A DNA stretch of 23,748 bases from Oxalobacteraceae bacterium. GTDB lineage: Bacteria > Pseudomonadota > Gammaproteobacteria > Burkholderiales > Burkholderiaceae_D. The notes beneath the pieces are model-generated. The model did no database searches. It saw only the letters and a program-made list of their open reading frames with translations, and was not told the DNA's origin. Shown piece by piece: positions 8,042-15,764 of this stretch. The stretch spans positions 1 through 23,748 of the forward strand of contig DPRS01000013.1 of assembly GCA_003537575.1 (NCBI GenBank). The letters are read 5' to 3'. The translations under genes and the position numbers were made by a program. The number at the start of each line of letters is the position of its first letter. Position 1 is the stretch's first letter.

Positions 8042-8655
8042 TGAGCAAACTCCAAAAAGGCCAAACCATGCGATGTCGAGAGCCAGGCGAGGGCGCCGCA
8101 ATTCACTATTACTGTTACTTTGAACACCGTCAGAAATGAGGGCTTGGCGGATTTGTGGCGCAACAGGCGTTGTGCCGCCAGTGCACCCGGCCAGCCGCCG
8201 GCAAGCGCCAGCAGATGTAAGCTGCTTTCCCTGATGCGCCATTGTCCTTGTCGTGCTGCCGATTTGTCGAAGGCGTAGGCCAGAAACGCGACGGCGCTTG
8301 CGCCGCAATACAGCCACAACACCATGGCGGGCAGTTTTCCGGTGTTAGTCATGAACAGGACCAAGCCCAGGAAGACTACGGTCCATGCCGGGAACAGCAT
8401 GCCATTCTTTTTCGGCAGGGCGGGCTTGTTGGCGCTGACTCTTCTTTCATCCGCAAATGCCACGTTCCTGGCGCAACTGCGGCCTTTCTTATCCATTGCC
8501 AGTTCATAAGTCACGGCTTCGTTGCCTAGCGGCCGGCGGCCGCGGTTTGTGAACGCCTTGATGTGGACGAAGACGGCATCGCTGCTGCCATGTGGATCGA
8601 TGAAACCAAAGCCTTGATCGTCTTTCCAGCGTGTTAGCTTGCCTTGGTAACGCAT
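8038..8655 (-). CDS. Cold-shock domain / DUF1294 membrane fusion protein
   Basis: A 205-residue two-domain protein. Residues 1-68 are a cold-shock domain with nucleic-acid-binding motifs GFGFI (15-19, RNP1-like) and VFVHI (28-32, RNP2-like). After a linker come hydrophobic segments (AWTVVFLGLVLFM, AMVLWLYCGASAVAFLAYAFD) and the DUF1294 signature (DKSAARQGQWRIRE..GGWPGALAAQ), so the C-terminal half is an inner-membrane domain of unknown role. This CSD-DUF1294 architecture is common in proteobacteria. It is the first of a two-gene leftward unit, overlapping the acetyltransferase start by four bases, and is divergent from dctP across 239 bp. A membrane-anchored RNA-binding role is inference. Confidence 0.88.
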   Translation of the reverse strand: MRYQGKLTRWKDDQGFGFIDPHGSSDAVFVHIKAFTNRGRRPLGNEAVTYELAMDKKGRSCARNVAFADERRVSANKPALPKKNGMLFPAWTVVFLGLVLFMTNTGKLPAMVLWLYCGASAVAFLAYAFDKSAARQGQWRIRESSLHLLALAGGWPGALAAQRLLRHKSAKPSFLTVFKVTVIVNCGALAWLSTSHGLAFLEFAQ

Positions 8656-8880
8656 CGAAAATTTTCTGCCTTGATTAAAATATGTCGCGTGAATAGTTAA
8701 GGAAGATTGCCTGTTTCTTCACTCGTTTCGATAAAGATAATAGCAAATACCGTTTCTTTGATGCAGAGATTGCCATCTCAAAATGGAAGATTTTTTAAGA
8801 CATGAGGGCTTCACCTTTGGTAAAGTTGCACTACATAATCAGGCCGCCGCTATTCGGCGAGGCTGCCTTTCATAACTTCA

Positions 8881-8886
8881 AAGGAG
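8881..8886 (+). promoter_or_regulatory. Ribosome-binding site that fixes a TTG start for dctP
   Basis: AAGGAG lies eight bases before TTG 8895. The TTG opens a perfect signal peptide (basic residues, then a hydrophobic core ending AHA). An upstream in-frame ATG at 8802 would add 31 residues with no Shine-Dalgarno sequence and spoil the signal peptide. Confidence 0.8.
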
Positions 8887-8894
8887 TCATCATT

Positions 8895-9917
8895 TTGCGC
8901 AAGTCTGTTTTCGCCCTGGCGATTGGCGCCGCACTGGCATTTTCCATTCCCGCTCACGCACAGCAAAAATACCAACCCGAATATCGCCTGTCGACGGTGC
9001 TGGGCACGGCTTTCCCATGGGGTAAAGGCGGCGAGCGCTGGGCCGAACTGGTCAAGGAAAAAACCCAGGGCCGCATCAACATCAAGATGTATCCCGGCAC
9101 GTCGCTGGTGGCAGGCGACCAGACGCGTGAATTCACCGCGATCCGCCAGGGTGTGATCGATCTTGCCGTCGGTTCGTCGATCAACTGGTCGCCCCAGGTC
9201 AAGGAACTGAACCTGTTCTCGTTGCCCTTCCTGCAGCCGGATTACCGCTCTGCCGATGCGCTCATGAACGGCGAGACCGGCAAGATGATTTTCAAGGCGA
9301 TTGAAAAAAATGGCGTGGTGCCGCTTGCCTGGGGCGAAAACGGCTTCCGCGAACTGAGCAATTCCAAGCATGAGATCAAGACGCCGGCAGACATGAAAGG
9401 CATGAAATTCCGCGTGGTCGGCTCGCCGCTGTTCAACGATACCTTCACCGCGCTGGGCGCCAACCCGACGCAGATGAGCTGGGCCGATGCCCAGCCGGCG
9501 CTGGCTTCGGGCGCCGTCGATGGCCAGGAAAACCCGATCTCGGTATTCCTGGGCGCGAAGATCAGCTCGGTTGGCCAGAAGTACCTGACACAATGGGGTT
9601 ACATGAATGACCCGCTGATTTTTGTCGTCAACCGCAAGGTGTGGGACAGCTGGAGCAAGCAAGACCAGGAAGCTGTGCGCGCCGCCGCCATCCAGGCCGG
9701 CAAGGAAGAAATCGCCCTGGCGCGCAAGGGCTTGACCGGCGACGACAACGCCTTGTGGAAGCAAGTGGAAGCGCAAGGCGTGAAGGTAACGCGCCTCAAT
9801 GCCGATCAGCTTGCCGAATTCAGGAAGCTGACCCGTCCTGTCTATGACAAGTGGAGCAAGACGGTTGGCGCGGAACTCGTCAAAAAGGCTGAAGCCGAAA
9901 TCGCCGCACGCAAATAA
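8895..9917 (+). CDS. dctP: TRAP transporter solute-binding protein (DctP family)
   Basis: Periplasmic receptor of a tripartite ATP-independent transporter, which imports organic acids using an ion gradient. The 340-residue product starts with signal peptide MRKSVFALAIGAALAFSIPAHA, followed by the DctP fold. Arg173 in MKFRVVGSPLF corresponds to the conserved arginine that binds the ligand carboxylate in TRAP receptors, and QMSWADAQPALASGAVDGQEN is the typical hinge region. Length is as usual. The start is a TTG (see ribosome site). It is first in dctP-dctQ-dctM-amidase. A strong hairpin between dctP and dctQ would favour excess receptor over membrane subunits. The ligand is not known; the amidase downstream suggests an amide- or N-acyl-bearing carboxylate. 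Confidence 0.93.
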   Translation: MRKSVFALAIGAALAFSIPAHAQQKYQPEYRLSTVLGTAFPWGKGGERWAELVKEKTQGRINIKMYPGTSLVAGDQTREFTAIRQGVIDLAVGSSINWSPQVKELNLFSLPFLQPDYRSADALMNGETGKMIFKAIEKNGVVPLAWGENGFRELSNSKHEIKTPADMKGMKFRVVGSPLFNDTFTALGANPTQMSWADAQPALASGAVDGQENPISVFLGAKISSVGQKYLTQWGYMNDPLIFVVNRKVWDSWSKQDQEAVRAAAIQAGKEEIALARKGLTGDDNALWKQVEAQGVKVTRLNADQLAEFRKLTRPVYDKWSKTVGAELVKKAEAEIAARK

Positions 9918-9983
9918 GCGTCGGCAAGCATGACGGCGTTTTTTCGGGACGAACGGATGCCGCATGCGAGATTTGTAACTGAA

Positions 9984-10010
9984 GCCGCTCGTTGAGCGGC
10001 ATTTCTTTTT
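9984..10010 (+). terminator. Intercistronic terminator/attenuator between dctP and dctQ
   Basis: GCCGCTC (9984-9990) and GAGCGGC (9994-10000) form a perfect 7-bp GC-rich stem with a 3-nt loop, followed by ATTTCTTTTTG. This is the form of an intrinsic terminator, but it lies inside the operon with dctQ starting only 21 bp on. Partial termination would give more dctP than dctQM transcript, matching the need for excess binding protein. Confidence 0.7.
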
Positions 10011-10030
10011 GTAATCTTGAAAGTATTTCC

Positions 10031-10552
10031 ATGAATGAGTTGCAGGACAGCGCGCAAGCGCACGGTGAAGCGCCTCCGCGCATACCGGTAAAGATCGAGG
10101 AAATCTGTGCGGCGCTGGCAATGGCACTCATCTGCTGCATTACCTTTGCCAACGTGGTCGTGCGTTACTTCACCGATGCATCATTTGCGTTTACCGAAGA
10201 ATTCTCGATCTTCCTGATGGTTGTCCTGACGCTGTTTGGCGCGTCGGCGGCGTTCGTGCGCGACCAGCATATCCGCATGACTTTCGTTACCGAACGTCTG
10301 CCGTATGGGATTGCGCGCAAGCTCGAATACGTGGTGACGTTCCTGGGCGCGCTGATGTTCGGCGTGGTTGCCTGGTACGGCAGCTTTCTGTTCTGGGATG
10401 ACTGGCAATATGACACCACCTCGCCTGGCATCGGTATTCCGCAATGGATCTATACCATCTGGCTGCCGCTGCTATCGGCGGTGATTGTCCTGCGCCTGAT
10501 CGGCCGTCTGGTACGCCTTGTGCGCCAGCCTGAGCAAGGGAGCGCATCATGA
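10031..10552 (+). CDS. dctQ: TRAP transporter small membrane subunit (DctQ family)
   Basis: The 173-residue small integral membrane subunit that supports the large DctM permease. About four hydrophobic segments are visible (ICAALAMALICCITFANVVV, IFLMVVLTLFGASAAF, YVVTFLGALMFGVVAWYGSF and IYTIWLPLLSAVIVLRLIG), with the family-typical acidic TEEF and the motif RDQHIRMTF between the second and third. ATG 10031 is chosen because MNELQD is followed by the normal DctQ N-terminus; upstream in-frame codons run back through the terminator hairpin. The stop overlaps the dctM start by four bases (ATGA), indicating coupled translation. Confidence 0.92.
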   Translation: MNELQDSAQAHGEAPPRIPVKIEEICAALAMALICCITFANVVVRYFTDASFAFTEEFSIFLMVVLTLFGASAAFVRDQHIRMTFVTERLPYGIARKLEYVVTFLGALMFGVVAWYGSFLFWDDWQYDTTSPGIGIPQWIYTIWLPLLSAVIVLRLIGRLVRLVRQPEQGSAS

Positions 10553-11838
10553 TCGCGGAAGGCAGCCTGATCCTGTTTCTCGGCTTTGCCCTGCTGATGG
10601 CCATCGGCACGCCGCTCGCGGTTGCCCTCGGCTTGTCGGGCACCGCCGTCATTCTGATGGAAGGCCTGGGCATCATGTCGGTGCCGACCAATGCCTATAA
10701 CGGCATCGCCAAATATCCCTTGCTGGCATTGCCGGTGTTTGTCCTGGCCGGCATGCTGTTCGAGCGCGCCGGCGTGGCGGTGCGCATTGTGCGCTTCGCC
10801 TCGGCGATCGTCGGCAAGCGGCGCGGCGCACAAGGCATCGTCGCCATCCTGGTGTGCATGTTCCTGGGAGGGATATCCGGCTCGGGTCCGGCCGATGCTG
10901 CGGCAGTGGCCATGGTCATGATTCCCAGCATGTTCAGGCAAGGCTATCCGAAGGCATTCTCGGCCGCCCTGATCGCCGCGGCCGGTTCGACGGCGATCCT
11001 GATTCCGCCATCAGTGGCGCTGATCGTCTATAGCGTGCTGGTGCCGTCGACATCGGTGCCGGCATTATTTGCCGGCGGCGTCATTCCAGGCATCCTGGCC
11101 GGCCTGGCGCTGATCCTGCCGACGCTGTATTTCTCCTGGAAGCATGGCTGGGGCATTCAGGATGACGAGCCCACGCCGCGCTTCTGGGACAGCTTCAAGG
11201 AAGCGATCTGGGGCTTGCTCGCCCCGGTCATCATCCTGGGCGGATTGCGGGCCGGTATTTTCACGCCGACCGAGGCGGCGGTCGTCGCGGTTTTCTATGG
11301 CCTTGTGGTCGGCATGTTCGTCTACCGCACGCTGACGCTTTCCAGCCTGTACCGGGTGCTGGTGGAATCGGCGGAAATCTCCGCGGTGGTCCTCATCATC
11401 ATTTCGCTGGCAGGCGTGTTCGCGCATGCAGGCTCGACGCTGGGCGCATTCGATGCCTTTGCTAACCTGCTGCTGGGTTTCACCAGCAATGAAGCGCTCA
11501 TGCTGGTGATGATCACGCTCATGCTGCTAATCGCCGGCATGCTGCTCGATGCAATCTCGGTCTACCTGGTGTTCCTGCCGGTGCTGCTGCCCATCATGGC
11601 TTTTTACAAATGGGACCCGGTATGGTTCGGCATCATCATGACGATGAACATGGCCATCGGCCAGTTCACGCCGCCGATGGCGGTCAACCTGATGGTCACC
11701 ACAAGGGTCGCCGGCATTTCGATGGAATCCACCGTGCGCTGGGCGCTGTGGATGGTGGCGTCAATGTTGACGTCATTGATCCTGGTGACGGCGTTCCCGC
11801 AACTGACAATGTGGTTGCCGCAAAAATTGGGGTACTAA
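10549..11838 (+). CDS. dctM: TRAP transporter large permease subunit (DctM family)
   Basis: The 429-residue, 11-12-helix channel-forming subunit of the TRAP transporter. Family features include the N-terminus LILFLGFALLMAIGTPLAVA, the GGISGSGPADAAAVAMVMIP segment, the GFTSNEALMLVMITLMLLIAG helix and GQFTPPMAVNLMVTTRVAGI near the C-terminus, which in this family lines the Na+/substrate site. Hydrophobic along its entire length and of normal size. It starts inside the dctQ stop (ATGA) and its own stop touches the amidase ATG without a gap, so the three genes are clearly one transcript. Confidence 0.95.
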   Translation: MIAEGSLILFLGFALLMAIGTPLAVALGLSGTAVILMEGLGIMSVPTNAYNGIAKYPLLALPVFVLAGMLFERAGVAVRIVRFASAIVGKRRGAQGIVAILVCMFLGGISGSGPADAAAVAMVMIPSMFRQGYPKAFSAALIAAAGSTAILIPPSVALIVYSVLVPSTSVPALFAGGVIPGILAGLALILPTLYFSWKHGWGIQDDEPTPRFWDSFKEAIWGLLAPVIILGGLRAGIFTPTEAAVVAVFYGLVVGMFVYRTLTLSSLYRVLVESAEISAVVLIIISLAGVFAHAGSTLGAFDAFANLLLGFTSNEALMLVMITLMLLIAGMLLDAISVYLVFLPVLLPIMAFYKWDPVWFGIIMTMNMAIGQFTPPMAVNLMVTTRVAGISMESTVRWALWMVASMLTSLILVTAFPQLTMWLPQKLGY

Positions 11839-13251
11839 ATGAACAACGATATTTGTTATCTCGGCGCGACCGAGATGGCCGCAGAAATCCGTGCCGGCCA
11901 CCTTTCGGCGCGTGAAGTCATGCAAGCCCATCTGGCGCGCATCGAGAGCATCAACCCGAAAGTCAACGCGATTGTCACGCTGCATGCCGAAGAAGCGATG
12001 GCGGCAGCAGCAGCAGCGGACGAGGCTCAGGCGCGCGGCGCATCGCTCGGGCCGCTGCATGGTTTGCCGGTCGCGCACAAGGATCTGCTCCCAACCAGGG
12101 GCATGCGCACTACCTATGGATCAAAGGTGCATGAAAACATGGTACCCACGACCAGCGCGCTGGTCGTCGAGCGCCAGCAGCAGGCCGGGGCGATCAGCAT
12201 CGGCAAGACCAATACGCCGGAGTTCGGCGCCGGCTCGCAAACCTTCAATGCCGTGTTCGGTGCGACCCGTAATCCGTATGATTTGTCGAAGACCTGCGGC
12301 GGTTCGAGCGGCGGTTCGGCGGTGGCGCTGGCCACCGGCATGGTGCCGCTGGCCGACGGCACCGACATGGGTGGCTCGCTGCGCTGCCCGGCGAATTTCT
12401 GCAATGTCGTCGGCCTGCGCCCGTCGGTCGGCCGGGTGCCGCAGGTGCCGGCGCTTGATGGCTGGGACAGTCTGTCGGTAAGCGGCCCGATGGCGCGCAA
12501 TGTCGAAGATCTCGCGCTTTACCTGTCGGTGATGGCGGGGCCGGATGCGCGCGATCCGCTGGCCATAGCGGAAGAAGGCGCGCGTTTTCGCGCTCCGCTT
12601 GCAAGGGACTTCAAGGGCGTGCGCATCGCCTGGAGTCCCGGCATGGGCGGGCTGCCAGTAGACAAGCGAGTAGTGCGCGCCATCGAGGCGCAGCGCAAGG
12701 TATTCGAAGACCTCGGTTGCGTAGTGGAAGAGGCCTGCCCCGATCTGCGCGATGCGCATGAAGTGTTCATGTCCCTGCGCGCCTATGCCTTCGAAGCTGG
12801 CCTCGGCGCGGTAATGGACCGGCATCCGGGCGTGCTCAAGGATACGATCGTGTGGAATATCGAGGAAGGGCGGAAACTGCGCGCCCCCGATATTGCCCGC
12901 GCCAACAAGCTGCGCACCCTGCTGTTTCAGCGTATGCACCGGTTCATGCAGACTTATGACTTCATCGTCCTGCCGGTGAACCAGGTGCCCCCATTCCCGA
13001 TCGAACAGCAATATGTCACCGAAATCGATGGCGTGAAAATGGAAAGTTATATCGAATGGATGCGTTCATGCTATCTGATCACGGCGACCATGCATCCGGC
13101 CATCTCGGTGCCATGCGGATTTACTGAAGATGGCCTGCCTGTCGGCATGCAGATCGTTGGGCGCCACCAGGGAGACTTCTCCTTGCTGCAGATTGCGCGC
13201 GCATTTGAGCAAGCTTGTGATATCTCAGGAAGGCGGCCGGCAATCGAATGA
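11839..13251 (+). CDS. Amidase signature family hydrolase
   Basis: A 470-residue cytoplasmic amidase with the complete Ser-cisSer-Lys triad: Lys81 in HGLPVAHKDLL, Ser156 in TCGGSSGGSAVAL and Ser180 in DGTDMGGSLRCPA. The spacings (75 and 24 residues) are exactly those of the family. The C-terminal part (VLPVNQVPPFPIEQQY, then MHPAISVPCGFTEDGLPVGMQIVG) is the standard amidase end. It hydrolyses an amide bond, but the substrate is unknown; a GatA role is unlikely because gatC and gatB are absent and the gene is tied to a transporter. The ATG follows the dctM stop directly. Its placement suggests that it acts on the solute imported by the TRAP system (inference). A strong terminator follows. Confidence 0.93.
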   Translation: MNNDICYLGATEMAAEIRAGHLSAREVMQAHLARIESINPKVNAIVTLHAEEAMAAAAAADEAQARGASLGPLHGLPVAHKDLLPTRGMRTTYGSKVHENMVPTTSALVVERQQQAGAISIGKTNTPEFGAGSQTFNAVFGATRNPYDLSKTCGGSSGGSAVALATGMVPLADGTDMGGSLRCPANFCNVVGLRPSVGRVPQVPALDGWDSLSVSGPMARNVEDLALYLSVMAGPDARDPLAIAEEGARFRAPLARDFKGVRIAWSPGMGGLPVDKRVVRAIEAQRKVFEDLGCVVEEACPDLRDAHEVFMSLRAYAFEAGLGAVMDRHPGVLKDTIVWNIEEGRKLRAPDIARANKLRTLLFQRMHRFMQTYDFIVLPVNQVPPFPIEQQYVTEIDGVKMESYIEWMRSCYLITATMHPAISVPCGFTEDGLPVGMQIVGRHQGDFSLLQIARAFEQACDISGRRPAIE

Positions 13252-13288
13252 TCATGCTACCGATATCCACATAAATTATTCCGGCCAG

Positions 13289-13328
13289 AACGCCTGCGTT
13301 TCATCCTTCCGCAGGCGTTTTCTCTTTT
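13289..13328 (+). terminator. Intrinsic terminator of the TRAP-amidase operon
   Basis: AACGCCTGCG (13289-13298) and CGCAGGCGTT (13310-13319) are exact complements around an 11-nt loop, followed by TTTTCTCTTTT. A textbook intrinsic terminator 38 bp after the amidase stop, separating the transport operon from fmt. Confidence 0.9.
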
Positions 13329-13369
13329 AGTAATCAATGGTCCCGCATGACCGTAATACAATTCTGTTC

Positions 13370-14323
13370 ATGAAAATCATCTACGCCGGTACACCCGAAT
13401 TCGCCGCTGTCGCCCTGGAGTCCTTGCACGCGGCTGGACATGAGATCGTCCTGGTCCTGACCCAACCCGATCGACCTGCCGGCCGCGGCATGCAGTTGCA
13501 GGCTTCGCCGGTCAAGCAGTTCGCCCTTGCCCACAATATCCCGGTGGCACAACCGGTTTCGCTCAGGCTCGACGGCAAGCATCCGCAAGTGGCGCAAGAG
13601 GCGCATGACTTGCTGCGCTCCGTGCAGGCCGATGTGATGGTGGTGGCGGCATATGGACTGATCCTGCCGCGCTCGGTTCTGGATATTCCCAAGCACGGTT
13701 GCATCAACATCCATGCCTCATTATTGCCGCGCTGGCGCGGCGCGGCGCCGATCCACCGCGCCATCGAAGCTGGGGATGCCAATACGGGCGTGACCATCAT
13801 GCAAATGGAAGAGGGGCTCGATACCGGCCCGATGCTGGCGATGCAAAGCTTGCCGATTGCCGGTGACGACACCACAGGCAGCCTGCATGACAAGCTGGCA
13901 TCGCTCGGTGCGGACATGATCGTTGCAGCGCTCAAGCGCCTGCAACAAGGCGATTTGCCTGCCTCGCCGCAGCCGGAGGCGGATGTGACTTACGCTTCCA
14001 AGATTACCAAGGAAGAAGCGCAGCTTGACTTTACCGAAGCTGCCGAGACACTGGCCCGCAAGATTCGCGCATTCAATCCGTTTCCAGGCGCTTTTGGCAT
14101 TTTCAATGACGTTGCGCTGAAATTCTGGCAAGCGGAAGTTTTCACTGAAAGCCGCAACGGGTCGCCAGGTTCAGTATTGCGAGCGGATGCCGATGGCGTC
14201 GTGATTGCTTGCGGCCGCGACGCCCTGCGCGTGACTCAATTGCAAAAGCCTGGAGGAAAGCGCTTGCCGGCGCGAGAATTCTTGCAAGGCTTTGCGCTCG
14301 AAGAGGGCCGCTTCCGCTGCTGA
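13370..14323 (+). CDS. fmt: Methionyl-tRNA formyltransferase
   Basis: Transfers a formyl group from 10-formyl-tetrahydrofolate to initiator Met-tRNA. The 317-residue product has the catalytic trio Asn113, His115 (INIHASLLPRWRGAAP) and Asp151 (EGLDTGPM), in the same spacing as E. coli Asn106/His108/Asp144. It also has the insertion loop DRPAGRGMQLQASPVKQ that contacts the tRNA, and a C-terminal tRNA-binding domain (FNPFPGAFGIF..). I start at ATG 13370 (MKIIYAGTPEFAAV is the family N-terminus). No Shine-Dalgarno sequence is seen; a TACAAT at 13357-13362 ends only seven bases before the ATG, so the mRNA could be nearly leaderless. The gene is separated from def by the transport cargo and is not followed by rsmB within the window. 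Confidence 0.97.
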   Translation: MKIIYAGTPEFAAVALESLHAAGHEIVLVLTQPDRPAGRGMQLQASPVKQFALAHNIPVAQPVSLRLDGKHPQVAQEAHDLLRSVQADVMVVAAYGLILPRSVLDIPKHGCINIHASLLPRWRGAAPIHRAIEAGDANTGVTIMQMEEGLDTGPMLAMQSLPIAGDDTTGSLHDKLASLGADMIVAALKRLQQGDLPASPQPEADVTYASKITKEEAQLDFTEAAETLARKIRAFNPFPGAFGIFNDVALKFWQAEVFTESRNGSPGSVLRADADGVVIACGRDALRVTQLQKPGGKRLPAREFLQGFALEEGRFRC

Positions 14324-14378
14324 CGCTTAGCTTGCTAAAAAATAGCTAATTACTATTGAATCGTTTAAGTATATAAAT

Positions 14379-14407
14379 TTGATCTATTAAACGAGAATCC
14401 TTACTAT
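14379..14407 (+). promoter_or_regulatory. Possible promoter for the DUF2061 gene pair
   Basis: TTGATC (14379-14384, 4/6) and TACTAT (14402-14407, 4/6) are 17 bp apart in the AT-rich gap after fmt, with transcription expected near 14414, forty bases before the gene. Just upstream CGTTTAA (14362-14368) and TTAAACG (14387-14393) form a spaced dyad that overlaps the -35 box. Both hexamers are imperfect. Confidence 0.35.
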
Positions 14408-14453
14408 TTGGCTGTAGGTGTCATCCGGCATCGTTCAGACAGGGAGTCGCATC

Positions 14454-14693
14454 ATGGTCACCGCAGCCAAAACCACCAGCCAAATCGTCTTGCACATGGG
14501 AGTCGCGTTCGGCCTCATGTATGCCATTTCGGGATCCATCGCATTCGGCGGCGTTGCTGCCATCCTCGAACCGATTTGCAATGTCATCCTGCTCCCATTA
14601 CATGACAAATTATGGGAAAAAATTCGGGTCAAAGTAGAAAACGGACCTTCCCAAAGGAGCAGTCATGTATATGGTGTACTGGACAGAGTATGA
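14454..14693 (+). CDS. Small DUF2061-type inner-membrane protein
   Basis: A 79-residue protein resembling the DUF2061 family: an AAKTTSQIVLHMGVAFGLMYAI first helix, then a Gly-rich turn and a second helix ending in the motif LHDKLWEKIR, close to the HERLW-type motif of that family. Two membrane segments are visible. ATG 14454 is chosen because AGGGAG lies seven bases upstream; an earlier ATG-like start at 14418 has no ribosome site. The last 29 bp overlap the next gene in another frame, so the C-terminal residues are constrained by two proteins. Function unknown. Confidence 0.75.
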   Translation: MVTAAKTTSQIVLHMGVAFGLMYAISGSIAFGGVAAILEPICNVILLPLHDKLWEKIRVKVENGPSQRSSHVYGVLDRV

Positions 14694-14901
14694 TAACGCG
14701 GCAGCGTTGACACGGGCTCACCCATTCGAATCCAGCCAGATGGGTGCTGCCTTGCATTTCATGGAACAGTTACGCATACGCCAGCGTGCCGGTGAAGCCA
14801 TTCGTTTTGTCACCATGTGCTCGGAAAATCCAAATGTGGTGGGCCATGCTGGCGTCGCTGACCCTTCGGCAGATTACAACTGGAAAAAACGCCGCAAATA
14901 A
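14665..14901 (+). CDS. Conserved small protein of unknown function
   Basis: A 78-residue soluble protein (MYMVYWTEYDNAAALTRAH..). AAAGGAG five bases before the ATG is the strongest ribosome site of this neighbourhood and supports a real gene despite the small size and the 29-bp overlap with the DUF2061 gene. The sequence has a ferredoxin-like alternation (strand VYWTEY, helix ALHFMEQLRIRQ, strand IRFVTMCSE) and ends in the basic tail YNWKKRRK. I do not recognise a named family. Likely co-transcribed with the preceding gene. Confidence 0.7.
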   Translation: MYMVYWTEYDNAAALTRAHPFESSQMGAALHFMEQLRIRQRAGEAIRFVTMCSENPNVVGHAGVADPSADYNWKKRRK

Positions 14902-14942
14902 GCTTCCTGCAATAAAACTTCAGCTGGGCGTATGATGTGCTT

Positions 14943-15380
14943 ATGGCACATGCGCTGTCTTGTTATTTCCTTGATTTGCCCATGTCTGCTGCCGAGCGCA
15001 GCTTGGTTGAGTGCGCCTTGCTCGGCCCATGGGCAAGATTCAAAACCGGCGCGTCCATCCTGACAGAAAGGCACGTCCCCAATGTCTTGCCCTTGCCCGA
15101 TGATCTTGGCCGGTTTGCTGACACACGAGAGCAGCGTGCGGAGCGTATTCGTGCCAACCTGCGGCATGCGGGTATCGGTGCTGATGCAGGCCATCAAGTC
15201 GTCTGGGTTATGCCGCGCGCCAGTGAATGGGATGCGATTTTTCAGTTTGCGATTCGGGAAGAAACCGGCTTTGCGCCGTATGTATTGCAACGCTGGTTCC
15301 GTGAAAATGGTGAATTGGCACGGCGGGAGGCGCGCATAGTGGACACGCAAATGCTGCTCCAGGGTTTGCAGCCATCATAA
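14943..15380 (+). CDS. Hypothetical protein, about 145 residues
   Basis: An open frame with normal codon use for this genome coding a soluble protein rich in Ala, Arg and Glu (PMSAAERSLVECALLGPW.., EQRAERIRANLRHAGIG.., PYVLQRWFRENGELARRE). No signal peptide, membrane segment or known motif was recognised. The start is uncertain: GTG 14937 and ATG 14943 are in frame and neither has a clear Shine-Dalgarno sequence, so coupling to the gene 41 bp upstream is possible. It ends seven bases before a hairpin at 15387-15410. Confidence 0.65.
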   Translation: MAHALSCYFLDLPMSAAERSLVECALLGPWARFKTGASILTERHVPNVLPLPDDLGRFADTREQRAERIRANLRHAGIGADAGHQVVWVMPRASEWDAIFQFAIREETGFAPYVLQRWFRENGELARREARIVDTQMLLQGLQPS

Positions 15381-15410
15381 AAAATTCCCCGCAGCCTAGT
15401 GTATGCGGGG
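15381..15410 (-). terminator. Terminator, best read on the minus strand
   Basis: CCCCGCA (15387-15393) and TGCGGGG (15404-15410) pair around ten bases. On the minus strand the stem is followed by AATTTTTTATG, a good U-run, so it would end the leftward 61-codon gene. On the plus strand it directly follows the stop of the 145-residue gene but has only TTAAATCCTT behind it, so it may work weakly in both directions. Confidence 0.75.
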
Positions 15411-15501
15411 TTAAATCCTTCAGGCAGAAGGATGAGGAGACAACCGTTAATCGTTGCGAATCAGCCGCCAGAGCAACTGAAGAAAAGAAATTCTGATGGT
15501 T

Positions 15502-15687
15502 TCAAGCGCGTATAAATTCGACTGGTGCGTTCTTGCGGCGAACACGCTTTGCTTTCATTGCCGTTATCAAGGTAGCAACGATGCCCATCAAACCCAGGCA
15601 AAGCATCGATAGCGCTACCGTATCCACGGATGCGGGCATCACTGTATTGCTGGCTTGAGCAGGAAAAACCAAGGTAAAAATCGACAT
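15502..15687 (-). CDS. Small single-span membrane protein with basic tail
   Basis: A 61-residue product with one hydrophobic segment (VDTVALSMLCLGLMGIVATLI) followed by an Arg/Lys cluster (KAKRVRRK). The order motif-like MPAS, hydrophobic helix, basic cluster recalls C-terminal sorting signals of the PEP-CTERM kind, but the Pro-Glu-Pro motif is missing and the entire protein is little more than that signal. It has its own minus-strand terminator and is divergent from a LysR gene, which supports a real transcript. No strong Shine-Dalgarno sequence (GAGAG, about ten bases upstream). Function unknown. Confidence 0.55.
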   Translation of the reverse strand: MSIFTLVFPAQASNTVMPASVDTVALSMLCLGLMGIVATLITAMKAKRVRRKNAPVEFIRA

Positions 15688-15764
15688 GCCTTATTACTCT
15701 CGTTTACTATCTCGTTGCATTTCAGTATATGGATGAGTTTGTGAGCGATCCAATTCCCATTGTG

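Noticed and set aside
8850..10127. 425-codon minus-strand frame across dctP and the start of dctQ
   Set aside because: Antisense shadow: it crosses the dctP signal peptide, terminator and dctQ start, and its His/Arg-rich translation has no domain.
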